Source: Harmothoe impar
Lineage: Eukaryota > Annelida > Polychaeta > Phyllodocida > Polynoidae
Direction of reading: 5' to 3'
Length of the DNA: 64,000 bases
Assembly (NCBI GenBank): GCA_947462335.1
Contig: OX381710.1
Coordinates: 59,528,842-59,592,841, forward strand
Part shown: piece by piece, positions 45,375-54,276 of the stretch
Layout: every line of letters starts with the position of its first letter
How positions within the stretch are numbered: position 1 is the first letter of the stretch
Position numbers and translations under genes: made by a program
The notes under the pieces: model-generated
Seen by the model: the letters and a program-made list of their open reading frames with translations, nothing else
Told to the model about the DNA's origin: nothing
The model's database searches: none

Positions 45375-46967
45375 ATGAGCAAAAGACAACAGCTAGCGGC
45401 GTTCAAGAACAAGAAGACTACGCGGAACAGCGTTCGTTTAGCGTCAGTGCCTGCTCTTGCTACTGAACATGAGACTACCGCCGCAGCCGGTTGGTCTTAT
45501 CACCCTCCTGCTGTAGCGAGCGCTCGCGGCAGTAGTAGTAGTAGTAGTAGTAGTAGCAGTAGCACTAGTAGTAGCAGTAGTAGTAGTAGTGGTAGTAGTA
45601 CTAGTAGTACTACTGGTAGCAGTCGTCGTGCTAGCGACGTTGTTACACTCGCGACGGTACACGTTGCTGCTAAGCGCGCTGCCGCTGCTACCGCCGTCCC
45701 GCCTGCCGCTGCTGCTGCTGCTGCTGCTGCTGCTGCGCCTGCTACTGCTGCGCTTGCTACGGCTGCGCCTGCTGAGGCTGCTGCTGCGCCTGCTACTGTT
45801 GCGCCTGCTGCGGCTGCTTCTGCTGCGGCTGCTTCTGCTGCACTTGCTGCTACTGCTACTACTACTGACGACAACGCTCCTGGCACAGCGCAGTACTGGC
45901 AACCGGGTTTTTACCTCCCCACTACTGTTGATGACTTTGATGACCTGCCGCACGTTGCACAGCCCCTCTCCTCCACCACTACATCGACGGACGCCCTCGA
46001 CGCCGCTCGCGCTGAGAGTTACAGCTATTCGGACACTCAGCCCCTGAACCGAGAAGAAGAGGAGGAGGAGGAGGAGCAGCAACAGGGTGAGACAGAGAAC
46101 GACGCTGACGACGAGGCGTACGAAGAACCCGAAGGGCAAGGGGTGAGCGGTACGTTTTTCGGCTTCCCTCTTCGACCTTTCGACCTCACTTCCTCCACTG
46201 CTAGCGCCCCCCCGTCCGGTCCGTGGCGACTGCCCTCACCGCCACCTTACGAGGGCGGCGGCGGCGCTTCATCTTCTACCGCTACACACAGCACGGACGG
46301 CGTGTGGCTGCGCTGTTCCAACAACGAGACCTCCGATACCACCAGCGCTGACGCTGCTCCTGCTATCGGTTCTGCTGCTGATTCAGCTCACGCTGATGGT
46401 GTTACTCATCCTGCGGGTGTGAAACGTTCTAAGGTGAGTTCCAGAACAACAAGGCCCACTAAGAAGAGAAAAATACAAGAAAAAGAAGGAGATGGACGAG
46501 AAGAAGCAGAGAAAACACTCGGGTTAGAGTTCTGCTTAGACGGAGCTTTGACGCTGGAGATCTGGGAGGACGTGGCTAGACTGTCTAGGAGGCCGCGCTA
46601 CACAAAAGACGGCCAGGTGAAAGAGGCGTCTCTGACCAGAAGCAAGCGAGTGCACTTCACGGCCGACGCGCTGCGCGAGCTCATAGCACGCATCGCCGAT
46701 ATCCGCGCAGTGGTGCGCATACGCGACACAGCGGCCGCGCAAGGAAAACCTAATCACACCCCCTGGTTCGCAGTGCTGGATGAGGCGGGCGAAGTGTACG
46801 CAGCTGTGAGCTACTACAGCGGTAAGAACCTCGTCCACGTGCGCAAGTACGAAGGTCCTGACAAAAAACCCACACAGCAGGGGGTGACGCTGTCCGCCAG
46901 AGCGCTCAAAGAGTTGGATGACAAAACAGAGATCATTCTGAAATATCTCGGCATAGATTCGGAATGA
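45375..46967 (+). CDS. Putative ssDNA-binding protein with tandem PC4-like domains
   Basis: This is a 530-residue protein. The start is the ATG at 45375 in a strong context (CACCACCATGA) downstream of the TATA box. Residues 53-84 are a serine run, about 100-162 alanine-rich, and about 225-236 a glutamate/glutamine run. A basic nuclear-localisation-type motif PTKKRKIQEK is at about 361. The C-terminal 140 residues hold two similar half-domains. The second (about 478-525: YSGKNLVHVRKY, then GVTLSARALKEL) matches the PC4/p15 fold signature. The first (about 388-445: DGALTLEIWEDV, then VHFTADALRELIARI) looks like a diverged copy. PC4 domains bind single-stranded DNA as dimers, so this may be an intramolecular dimer. 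Protein-primed replication by strand displacement needs such a protein, and its position just before the polymerase fits. The coding function is inferred; a transcription role is the alternative. Confidence 0.7.
   Translation: MSKRQQLAAFKNKKTTRNSVRLASVPALATEHETTAAAGWSYHPPAVASARGSSSSSSSSSSSTSSSSSSSSGSSTSSTTGSSRRASDVVTLATVHVAAKRAAAATAVPPAAAAAAAAAAAPATAALATAAPAEAAAAPATVAPAAAASAAAASAALAATATTTDDNAPGTAQYWQPGFYLPTTVDDFDDLPHVAQPLSSTTTSTDALDAARAESYSYSDTQPLNREEEEEEEEQQQGETENDADDEAYEEPEGQGVSGTFFGFPLRPFDLTSSTASAPPSGPWRLPSPPPYEGGGGASSSTATHSTDGVWLRCSNNETSDTTSADAAPAIGSAADSAHADGVTHPAGVKRSKVSSRTTRPTKKRKIQEKEGDGREEAEKTLGLEFCLDGALTLEIWEDVARLSRRPRYTKDGQVKEASLTRSKRVHFTADALRELIARIADIRAVVRIRDTAAAQGKPNHTPWFAVLDEAGEVYAAVSYYSGKNLVHVRKYEGPDKKPTQQGVTLSARALKELDDKTEIILKYLGIDSE
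45531..45870 (+). repeat. Coding trinucleotide repeats (AGT)n then (GCT)n
   Basis: Runs of AGT (serine, about 45531-45620) and GCT/GCG (alanine, about 45700-45870) lie within the PC4-like gene. They keep several other frames open by chance, but those frames have no independent support. The repeat region is expected to vary in length between copies and individuals. Confidence 0.85.
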
Positions 46968-46983
46968 GAGACGCTCAACGCTC

Positions 46984-47027
46984 ACGCGCGCACACACACA
47001 CACACAGCGTTTGACGTACGCTGTATG

Positions 47028-47059
<32 letters not shown>

Positions 47060-47140
47060 GGATACACAGACAGCAGACAGAAAGATAGTTACATAGACGA
47101 CAGATTGATAGATGGCTAGATAGATAGATAGATAGTTAGA
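46984..47140. repeat. Microsatellite cluster between the PC4-like and polymerase genes
   Basis: The 210-bp gap between the two rightward genes is mostly (CA)n, then (CAGA)n (about 47030-47060), then (GATA)n (about 47110-47135). No TATA box is visible, so the polymerase may use an unrecognised initiator, be read from a shared transcript, or rely on rare re-initiation. Confidence 0.8.
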
Positions 47141-47177
47141 CGGCTAAGTAGTTGGTAACCGAGTGAAAAAAAAAAAC

Positions 47178-50100
47178 ATGACACAGTACGTATGCGAAAA
47201 GTGTTTCAAAATGTTTAAAAGAGCGTACAACCACGAGAGACACGTAGAAAATTGTAGAGTAGTAGCTAAGTTTTGCCCTCTATGCGGCGAAGGGGATTGC
47301 CGAAAGAGCGCTTGTCGACGCGAATCTCTGGACGGGGTGACCGTCCCTCCGCGCATATGTGCTGTACCGAACGGGGAGGAAACGTTCACGGCGAATTGGC
47401 CTGCGATACAAACGGGCGTCAGGATGCACGGGACTCGCGTGAGTGTAACAAACTTCAGGCTACCAACCGGCGAGTTGAGTGACGCTGTAGATACTATGCG
47501 TCGCATTCACTTGACACAAAGATTCAGATACAAAGTGGGTTTCTCGGTAGGCTTACTGTTACAACACAGAGAAGACAAGAGCAAACTGCGCTACTTCCAC
47601 GCCTCCCAGAACAACGCAACTCTCATACAACCGCTCCCTACTGTAACTAATTCAGAAACTTTGGAAGAGCTCCTCTCAAAGATGCAAAACACCGTCGCTT
47701 GCGAGGAGGTACGGAAACTTTGCGACGCTGACACCAAGTGGCACGTTCTTTTTCCTACCAATTTGAACATCTGCGTTTACATGGGACCGGGGGAATTCCC
47801 CATAGGCGGTAGGATCACTCAGGCCGGTCGAGTTGGAAAGAGAAGCGGCGTGTTAGATTTTCCCAACAAGGACAACCTCTGCATCTTCCGCTGCATTTCC
47901 TTTCACTTATACAACACCAGCAAGTGCGCTTCAGATTTGTTACGTCAGTTCTGTCCCGCTGCCACACCTGAATCCTTTCCGGGTCTGAACATCCGCGACT
48001 TACCCGCGTTAGAGAACTTGTTTGACGTACAAATAGCGGTTTACACCGCGTCGCGTCAAGTGCCGGGGCGGAAGTTGAGAAGACGCGTTACTCTGATCAG
48101 ACCGCCTTCCAGAACTGTGGCCGCCCGAGGTAAAGTCAACCTACACCTGACGGCGAAAGGCGGTTTGCACGTCTCTCTCGTCACGGACTTCAACGCGTAC
48201 GCGGGCATATACGAATGTTGCAAGTGTAAGGCGGCGTTCACCACCGAGTTCTTGCTGAAGAGACACAGGAACCAGCTTTCCTCTTGCCGACAAGTCAAGT
48301 TGCGCTACGTAGGTGGCATCTACCAAAATTCGAGAACGATTTTCGAAGCGCTAGCAGACTTCTCCATTTTTCCCCCCGACGGACATTCCGGAATCTACCC
48401 TTACAAGATCGCCTTCGATTTCGAGGCTTTCTTCAGACCGTGCAAAGAACCGTCGACGGAGCACGTGTCCCTGCTGTGGGATCACGTCCCTTTGTCGGCT
48501 AGCGTCGCATCCGACTTTCCGGGGTGGGAGGGGCCCGTCTGCTTCGTCAGAGCGTCCGACGCAGATTCCGACCCCTTGTTGGACCGAGTTTTAAATCACA
48601 TAAACGAGAACGCCAAAGCGATCGGGGAAGCTGTGCTAGAACTTTACCGACCGACGTTAGCGAAGTTAGATGCGGCGATAGGTGAAGCTCTCCTGCTGGA
48701 GGAGGCGACGTTCACCACCCCTTCTCCAGGCGGCTTCGCTGCGGCTCAGACCAGACACCCGTTAGTTCAACTGAAGAAGCGTCTTCTGAGATACATCCGT
48801 CAAGCTCCAGTGGTGGGCTTCAACTCGGGGCGTTACGACTTGAACCTGATCAAAATACGCCTTCACTCGTTCTTCGCCTCCGGAGACCGAAGAAACCAAG
48901 AATTCAGCGTCATAAAGAGAAGCAATCAATACTTGGCGGTTTACACACAGCACACGGTTTTCTTGGACGTAGTCAACTATTTGGCACCCGGTTACAACTA
49001 CGCGACCTATTTGCGAGCTTTCACCAGGAACGAAGAGAAAGGTCACTTTCCTTACGAATGGATGACGTCTACCAGGAAACTGGCAAACAGAACGCTGCCG
49101 CCGAGATCGGCTTTCGACAGCGAGCTGACGGGCGTCAAAATGTCCGAATCCGACTACGCCGCATGTCAGAAAGTTTGGTCCGACGAGAAGATGCAAACTA
49201 TGGAAGACTACTTGATCCACTACAACAACAAAGACGTGAAACCTTTCATAGAAGCTCTGAAAAATCACGCTAAATTTTTCCAAGATCGCGGCATCGACAT
49301 GTTGAAAGACGGAGTTTCTCTCGCCGGTTTGACTTTACGCTTCCTCTTCCAAAACCTAGAAGACGCGTTCACAACGTTTCCCCAGTTCGACGCCGTCCTC
49401 CACGCTCTGATCAAAGAGAATCTAGTCGGCGGTCCTTCCATCATCTTCCATAGATTTCACGAGAAGGGCACCACGCGGATAAGGGAGCACAAGTACGGCG
49501 AAGAAGCGAGACCGTGCCAACACATCCTAGGACTAGACGCTAACTCTCTGTACTTGCGCTGCATGAGCGAAGCGCACTGCACGGGCTATTACGCGGTGAG
49601 ACGGCCCGAGACCGAGTTCAAGCCCGAAATCAGGCAAAGAAACTCTCACAGCGCTTTGGAGTGGTTACGCTTCGTAGAGCACGACCGCGACGTGAAACTG
49701 CGCCACGCTCTGAACGGCGGCGAGATGGCGGTAGGCTGTCGGAGAATTCGCGTGGACGGATTTCACGCGGCCTCTAATACGGTTTTCCAGTTTCACGGGT
49801 GTTGGTTCCACGCTCACGAGTGCATACCGTCGCACCGATATCAGTGCGCTTCACTGAGAGAGGAGAGACGCGCCAGAACGACCAGAGTAAGCGCTTACTT
49901 GAAAGCGTTAGGTTACAAGCTGGTCGTCGTGTGGGAGTGCGAATGGCGAGAGATGAAGCGTCGAGATGAGCGGGTCAAGGCCTCCCAACAACGCTGGAAG
50001 GTTGACGCTTTGAAAGTGTCTCGAAACGCGATGAGCGAGAGCGACATCCTTTCCGCTGTGAAAGAGGAGAAAATGTTCGGTTTAGTTCAAGTGGACATCA

Positions 50101-51305
50101 CTACGCCGCCTCACCTACGAGAGTACTTCGAAGAAATGACCCCCGTTTTCAAGAACGCGACCGTTTCAAAATCGGACATAGGCCCTCACATGTCAGACTT
50201 TGCGCAGGAAGAAAAGCTGTTGAGCACGCCTCAGAGATGTCTGATAGGGAGTTACCACGGAAAAAATATTCTCTTGGGAACGCCGCTTCTCAAGTGGTAT
50301 TTAGAGCACGGTTTGATAGTCACCAAAGTGCAGCTGGTGGTAGAATACCTACCTAAACGCGCCTTTGCCGGTTTCGCGGACGAAGTGACGGCGGCGCGAA
50401 GACGTGGCGACGTGAACGAGAACGAGAAAATTCTGTCAGACTGTTACAAGTTAATGGGAAACGCTACGTACGGTAAAACAATCTGCAACAAAGAAAAACA
50501 CACGGCGGTGAGATACACTGACAGTCGGAAGTTCGAACTATTGGCCAATTCGTGGCGCTTCAAAAAGGCGTCCGAGTTGACTTCCGATCTGTTTGAAGTC
50601 GAACTACAACCGAAAACGGTCAAGAACAACCTCCCTATTCAGATAGGGTTCATGGTATACCAGTACGCGAAGTTGAAAATGTTAGAGTTCACATACGACT
50701 TCTTGGATAGATTCGTCGATCGGCGCGATTATGCCCTTTGTCAAATGGACACCGACAGTCTTTACATGGCTCTCAGCGGTGCCACGTTGGATGACCTAGT
50801 GAAACCTCGCCTGAGAGAGACGTACTTCAGAGAGAAACGAAAGTGGCTTCCGACAGCGGTGTGCGACGAGCACTTAGAGCTTTTCGTGAAGACAAAAACG
50901 GAAAGAGTGCGAGAATGGTGTGCGCCGCCCGGCGGATGTTGTGAGAGACGGTACCTTCACGATCTGAGAACTTCGGGGCTCATGAAAGCGGAGTGGGAAG
51001 GTGACGGGATCCTAAGTCTCAACCCTAAGACTTACATTTGCTACGATCGAGTCAGCGACACCGGTGAAAGAAAATCCAAAAAATGGAGTGCAAAAGGCGT
51101 ACAGAAGAAACAAAACCCCCAGGAACCAGACGCCTTCTTGGATGTTCTTCGCCAACGAAAAACTCTCATTGCTGTAAATAGAAATTTCAAAGTGGTGCGA
51201 AACAAAATGGTCACCTACACCATAGAGAAAGACGGCGTGCGCTACTTGTATTATAAGCGTCGCGTGCATTCTGACGGTGTGACAACGAGTCCTTTAGAGA
51301 TATGA
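47178..51305 (+). CDS. Protein-primed-type family B DNA polymerase (Polinton/adintovirus type)
   Basis: This 1,375-residue enzyme would replicate the element. The start is the first ATG of the frame, at 47178. N-terminal C2H2-like finger: CEKCFKMFKRAYNHERHVENC (about 4-24). An OTU-like cysteine-protease module has KDNLCIFRC (D232, C235) and H331, followed by a second CxxC...H...C finger (about 345-372). 3'-5' exonuclease motifs: DFE (D414, E416), FNSGRYD (N549, D554) and YNNKD (Y682, D686). Polymerase motif A is LDANSLY (D787), motif B KLMGNATYGK (1091-1100) and motif C MDTDS (D1191, D1193). Between A and B lies a nuclease-like insert (FHGCWFHAHEC about 872, WECEW about 919), known from Polinton polymerases. 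A KKWSAKGVQK motif lies near 1295. All catalytic aspartates are present. Motif B has alanine where many relatives have serine. It is longer than adenovirus-type enzymes because of the OTU-like N terminus. Confidence 0.95.
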   Translation: MTQYVCEKCFKMFKRAYNHERHVENCRVVAKFCPLCGEGDCRKSACRRESLDGVTVPPRICAVPNGEETFTANWPAIQTGVRMHGTRVSVTNFRLPTGELSDAVDTMRRIHLTQRFRYKVGFSVGLLLQHREDKSKLRYFHASQNNATLIQPLPTVTNSETLEELLSKMQNTVACEEVRKLCDADTKWHVLFPTNLNICVYMGPGEFPIGGRITQAGRVGKRSGVLDFPNKDNLCIFRCISFHLYNTSKCASDLLRQFCPAATPESFPGLNIRDLPALENLFDVQIAVYTASRQVPGRKLRRRVTLIRPPSRTVAARGKVNLHLTAKGGLHVSLVTDFNAYAGIYECCKCKAAFTTEFLLKRHRNQLSSCRQVKLRYVGGIYQNSRTIFEALADFSIFPPDGHSGIYPYKIAFDFEAFFRPCKEPSTEHVSLLWDHVPLSASVASDFPGWEGPVCFVRASDADSDPLLDRVLNHINENAKAIGEAVLELYRPTLAKLDAAIGEALLLEEATFTTPSPGGFAAAQTRHPLVQLKKRLLRYIRQAPVVGFNSGRYDLNLIKIRLHSFFASGDRRNQEFSVIKRSNQYLAVYTQHTVFLDVVNYLAPGYNYATYLRAFTRNEEKGHFPYEWMTSTRKLANRTLPPRSAFDSELTGVKMSESDYAACQKVWSDEKMQTMEDYLIHYNNKDVKPFIEALKNHAKFFQDRGIDMLKDGVSLAGLTLRFLFQNLEDAFTTFPQFDAVLHALIKENLVGGPSIIFHRFHEKGTTRIREHKYGEEARPCQHILGLDANSLYLRCMSEAHCTGYYAVRRPETEFKPEIRQRNSHSALEWLRFVEHDRDVKLRHALNGGEMAVGCRRIRVDGFHAASNTVFQFHGCWFHAHECIPSHRYQCASLREERRARTTRVSAYLKALGYKLVVVWECEWREMKRRDERVKASQQRWKVDALKVSRNAMSESDILSAVKEEKMFGLVQVDITTPPHLREYFEEMTPVFKNATVSKSDIGPHMSDFAQEEKLLSTPQRCLIGSYHGKNILLGTPLLKWYLEHGLIVTKVQLVVEYLPKRAFAGFADEVTAARRRGDVNENEKILSDCYKLMGNATYGKTICNKEKHTAVRYTDSRKFELLANSWRFKKASELTSDLFEVELQPKTVKNNLPIQIGFMVYQYAKLKMLEFTYDFLDRFVDRRDYALCQMDTDSLYMALSGATLDDLVKPRLRETYFREKRKWLPTAVCDEHLELFVKTKTERVREWCAPPGGCCERRYLHDLRTSGLMKAEWEGDGILSLNPKTYICYDRVSDTGERKSKKWSAKGVQKKQNPQEPDAFLDVLRQRKTLIAVNRNFKVVRNKMVTYTIEKDGVRYLYYKRRVHSDGVTTSPLEI

Positions 51306-51317
51306 AAAAAAAAAAAT

Positions 51318-51383
51318 AATAAAAAATAAGCGTGTGCATCTTTTCAAAAATAGAGTGTTTATCAAGATTGAAAAAAAAATAAA
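51318..51383 (+). terminator. Poly(A) signals after the polymerase gene
   Basis: AATAAA occurs at 51318-51323 and again at 51378-51383 in very A-rich sequence, 13 and 73 bases beyond the stop codon. Either could end the rightward transcript. About 260 bp then remain before the right terminal repeat. Confidence 0.6.
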
Positions 51384-51639
51384 TAAAAAAAAATTAAAAG
51401 AAAATATTGTTGTGTTTTTATTATCATACGGCTTCTTTTACTAGTAAGTCGCGCAGTCTCTTAAAAGCGTCACTCATGTGACGACGTCGCTTCCAGTCAC
51501 GGGATCCTAAACAAAAAAAAAACTTCTTCTTCTTCCGGTCACGTGAATCAATCAGGTCGCTTCCGGTTGGCCATTAAGTCGTGTGACGTCACTTCCGGTC
51601 ACGTGACTCATCAGGTCACTTCCGATCACGTGATCCTAA

Positions 51640-51981
51640 ATTAGGTCATATGACGTCACTTCCGGTCCCCTAAGTAGGTCAGTAGGTTACCCAGAATGCA
51701 CCATCCCCTAAGTAGGTCACTTCCGGTCACCCAATGGAGGCCTCTGATTGGCTGCAGGGTTACCCAGAATGCACCGCTAATCCCCTAAGTAGGTCACTTC
51801 CGGTCACGTGACCAAATGGAGGCCTCTGATTGGCTAACTAGGTCACGTGACGTCACCACTAATCCCCTAAGTAGGTCACTTCCGGTCACGTGACCAAATG
51901 GAGGCCTCTGATTGGCTGCATGTCGATTGAGTAATAAACAGTACTTAACTATAGTCCCGTTCCGATACATACTATACTACT
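51640..51981. repeat. Right terminal inverted repeat (342 bp)
   Basis: This is the reverse-complement partner of 42440-42781, ending ATACTATACTACT. It carries the same ETS, CRE, CACGTG, CCAAT and ZNF143-like motif array. Patchy similarity continues inward to 51523 (CTT run). Confidence 0.92.
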
Positions 51982-51987
51982 CTTAGC
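51982..51987. repeat. Right target-site duplication CTTAGC
   Basis: An identical copy of 42434-42439, directly abutting the right terminus. Confidence 0.9.
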
Positions 51988-52432
51988 CCTCCACCGCGGG
52001 TTAAATCTCCATACAATGGTATTAACGGGGGTATGTGGCAACAAGGAATACGTTAAAGGACCTAGGACCTCTTCCGTCGCTAAGAAATGAAATGGCATAC
52101 CTGTGGATTCTTCACCAGGCCCTTCATGCCCATATTCATAGGCAAGTTCAGCTGGGGTAGGGTATAGGGGTTAACACAAGGAGCGAATACAAAGTTCTAT
52201 AAATAAGGGAAACCAGGGGACGAATATAGACCTACCCGGTACCCTCCCCATTACCACCGACCTCCACAGTAAAAATACACCATATTGACCTTTCTATCAA
52301 CATTAGGGTAACTATTAAGTGTACGTACACGTATAACACAATTGTGTCCCCAGATGCAGGGACAGAGGCATTACTGGTTCAGCTACACTCCCACTAGACT
52401 CGTGTTAGAAGCGGCAGTGATACCGGTATCAT
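51988..52432. other. Non-coding host flank right of the Polinton-like element
   Basis: I see no gene or repeat. AT-rich host sequence separates the element from the next foldback transposon. Confidence 0.6.
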
Positions 52433-52442
52433 GGTATGTGCG

Positions 52443-52745
52443 TACTCTCGTTCCCAAATCCTTCCGAAAGAAGGCTCTGGGGACAGCCAAATGACCTTGA
52501 ACTTGGGATTTTGCTGGGTCTGGGCAACCCCTGCTGGTAGGCTTGAACCAGCGAACAGGAACAGGAAATGGAACCAGAATGTATGATGGTAGTTTTAGGC
52601 AGGTTTACCATCAGCCTTTCTGGTTCCATTTCCTGTTCCTGTTCGCTGGTTCCAAGCTACCAGCAGGGATTGCCCAGACCCAGCAAAATCCCAACATTTG
52701 GCAGTTACCAGAGCCTTCCTTCGGAAGGATTTGGGAACGAGAGTA
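52443..52745. mobile_element. Foldback MITE with 10-bp target duplication (Mutator-like)
   Basis: The arms (about 52443-52585 and 52600-52745) are inverted copies that differ by small indels. The outer end is TACTCTCGTTCCCAAATCC and the inner part is GGAACCAGAA. GGTATGTGCG lies directly on both sides (52433-52442 and 52746-52755). A 9-11 bp target duplication is typical of Mutator-like elements. The element is 303 bp, non-coding, and can fold into a near-complete hairpin. The perfect duplication suggests a recent insertion. Confidence 0.85.
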
Positions 52746-52755
52746 GGTATGTGCG

Positions 52756-53491
52756 ATGCTGTTACATTTTAGTTCGCACCCCTCCCGCTGTATGTGTTGC
52801 TATGGCGTTGTAGTGGTCCCATGGCGCCCCCTATGTGACCCCTGACTGGTGTCCCGTGGTACGGGTAGGACACCCTACCCACCTGCAGGCTGACGTATTA
52901 TGGGTATTCATATTTTGCCACACTCTGGTGATTGAGATGATTCCCCCTGTCTGACACATACTTTGAATAGTTTACTACTAAGAAGGTTGACATATTGGTG
53001 TATGCTATGCATGAGTAGTGCTGGCAATGTAGACGTGGGACTAATACCTGCACAGGGTGTCAGGTATATTGTTTTGGTATCTATAGGTAAGGACACGTTA
53101 GACATTACAGCGGAACGGGAATAACGAGAACGGGCATCATCAAGAGCAGTATAAACTTGAACAACAGAAAGTTAGATTATGATTTAGGGTTGAGACGCTG
53201 CCGACTTCCTCACGGCCGTTCTCACTCAATGCATAATTTAGGGACAGACGGGTCAGGCCAGAATTAATCTTTTCCGATACGGTTGAAGGAGGTTAAGATC
53301 TTCTTTGGGTCACCACTTATCACTATCCCCTATATAACATATTGAGGTGTCCTGACATAGCTTGTCATGAAGGTCCACTTGTTACTTGACCTCCACTAAC
53401 AGTCGGAATGGAGTGAGCACGAGTACTCAATCCCTTTATACCCTATTATTATACGATCGGGGCTCTGATCGTGCTTTTTCTGTGATATCCC
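52756..53491. other. Non-coding stretch, nothing recognised
   Basis: No gene, RNA or strong repeat is visible. It contains a CTCF-like ATGGCGCCCCCTAT word just inside (52821-52834). Confidence 0.55.
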
Positions 53492-53540
53492 CGTGCTGAT
53501 ATCTAGTGATATCGGCACCCTTCCGGTGGATATCAGCACG
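53492..53540. repeat. Inverted repeat CGTGCTGATATC ... GATATCAGCACG
   Basis: Twelve-base inverted arms surround a 25-bp spacer that itself contains GATATCGGCAC. A related GATATC/CACTCGTG word set makes up the larger palindrome at 54277-54397, so the two may derive from one repeat family. Confidence 0.65.
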
Positions 53541-53930
53541 TTTCCGGGGGATATCATCCCGTTTCCGGTGGTCCTGAGCAATTCCGAAATTTCGTCCCCC
53601 ATAAAATCCGAGGTTCTATGGAGACTCGAACACGCTACATCAAGACTTGAAGTCCGATGTGCTAACCACCACGCCGTGAAGACGCTGGTAGAGGTGGGTG
53701 GCGAAACAAGGAGTCTACAGGCGGATTTCCAGCCCTGTAGGACCATTATTTACCGAGTTACAGAAGAAAAGGGATTTTTTCGTATAATTTCTTTGAAAAT
53801 CGATATTTTATTTTAATTTCTTTTTTACTATAAAGGTAGTAGTTGGACTTTATTTACCTAGTCGTTAAAATAATTTTAGGGGGGGGTTTTCACATACAAA
53901 TAGGCCTTTTAAAATTGTTACGTTTCCACT

Positions 53931-54003
53931 AGTCCACGCTCAGGTTCGAACCAGGGATCTCCTGAGTGTGGGCTCGACGCGCTAACCGTTCGGCCACAGC
54001 GGA
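53931..54003 (-). other. tRNA-like sequence (SINE head or tRNA relic)
   Basis: On the minus strand there is a good A-box-like TGGCCGAACGGTTAGCGCG and a B-box GGTTCGAACC at normal tRNA spacing. The acceptor ends do not pair and the T stem pairs poorly, so it is not a working tRNA gene. A second, weaker tRNA-like stretch (TGGTGGTTAGCAC, GTGTTCGAGTC) lies near 53625-53690 in the same orientation. Both would suit tRNA-derived repeat families. Confidence 0.4.
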
Positions 54004-54276
54004 TATGGTATAAGGTAGGGGAAACGCTGGCTATGTTCTAGTCTATCTAACGAATGCGCCCCGCGCTCAGGTGCCAGAGCCTTTTTGTATCGTGTCCTCT
54101 CATTGGCTGTCCCGTTTTAACTCCACCAATCAGCGAGCAGGTTGGTGGGATGTCAAAATCAACATGGCCCCCTCCTTGCTCGATCTAGTCTACATAAATA
54201 TCCTTCAAAATGGCGAAATTAGGACGAATTTAAGGTAATTAAAGACATTTGAATGGAATAATCGTATAATAAACCT

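Larger units (their letters stand above)
42440..51981. mobile_element. Compact Polinton/Maverick-like element (9,542 bp), three intact genes
   Basis: The diagnosis rests on a 6-bp target duplication, long terminal inverted repeats starting with AG, and an intact protein-primed-type family B polymerase with the extra modules seen in Polinton polymerases. Gene order from the left is: death-domain protein (minus strand), central promoter/repeat region, PC4-like protein and polymerase (plus strand). Typical Polintons are 15-20 kb and also carry a retrovirus-like integrase, packaging ATPase, cysteine protease and two capsid proteins. None can be found here, and the two gene-free gaps (about 0.6 and 0.9 kb) are too small to hide them. 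All three genes lack frameshifts, so the element is young or under selection. It would need integrase from another element to move. This could be a deletion derivative, a distinct reduced lineage, or a replicating linear element. Confidence 0.9.

Noticed and set aside
45444..46139. Ser/Arg-rich minus-strand frame of 231 codons and an Ala-rich one of 128 codons
   Set aside because: They are shadows of the AGT and GCT coding repeats of the PC4-like gene, with no promoter or domain of their own.
48762..49283. 173-codon minus-strand frame inside the polymerase gene
   Set aside because: Antisense shadow of a strongly supported gene; no recognisable domain.
53931..54003. Functional tRNA gene on the minus strand
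   Set aside because: A and B boxes are present, but the acceptor stem does not pair and the T stem is poor, so I call it tRNA-like only.
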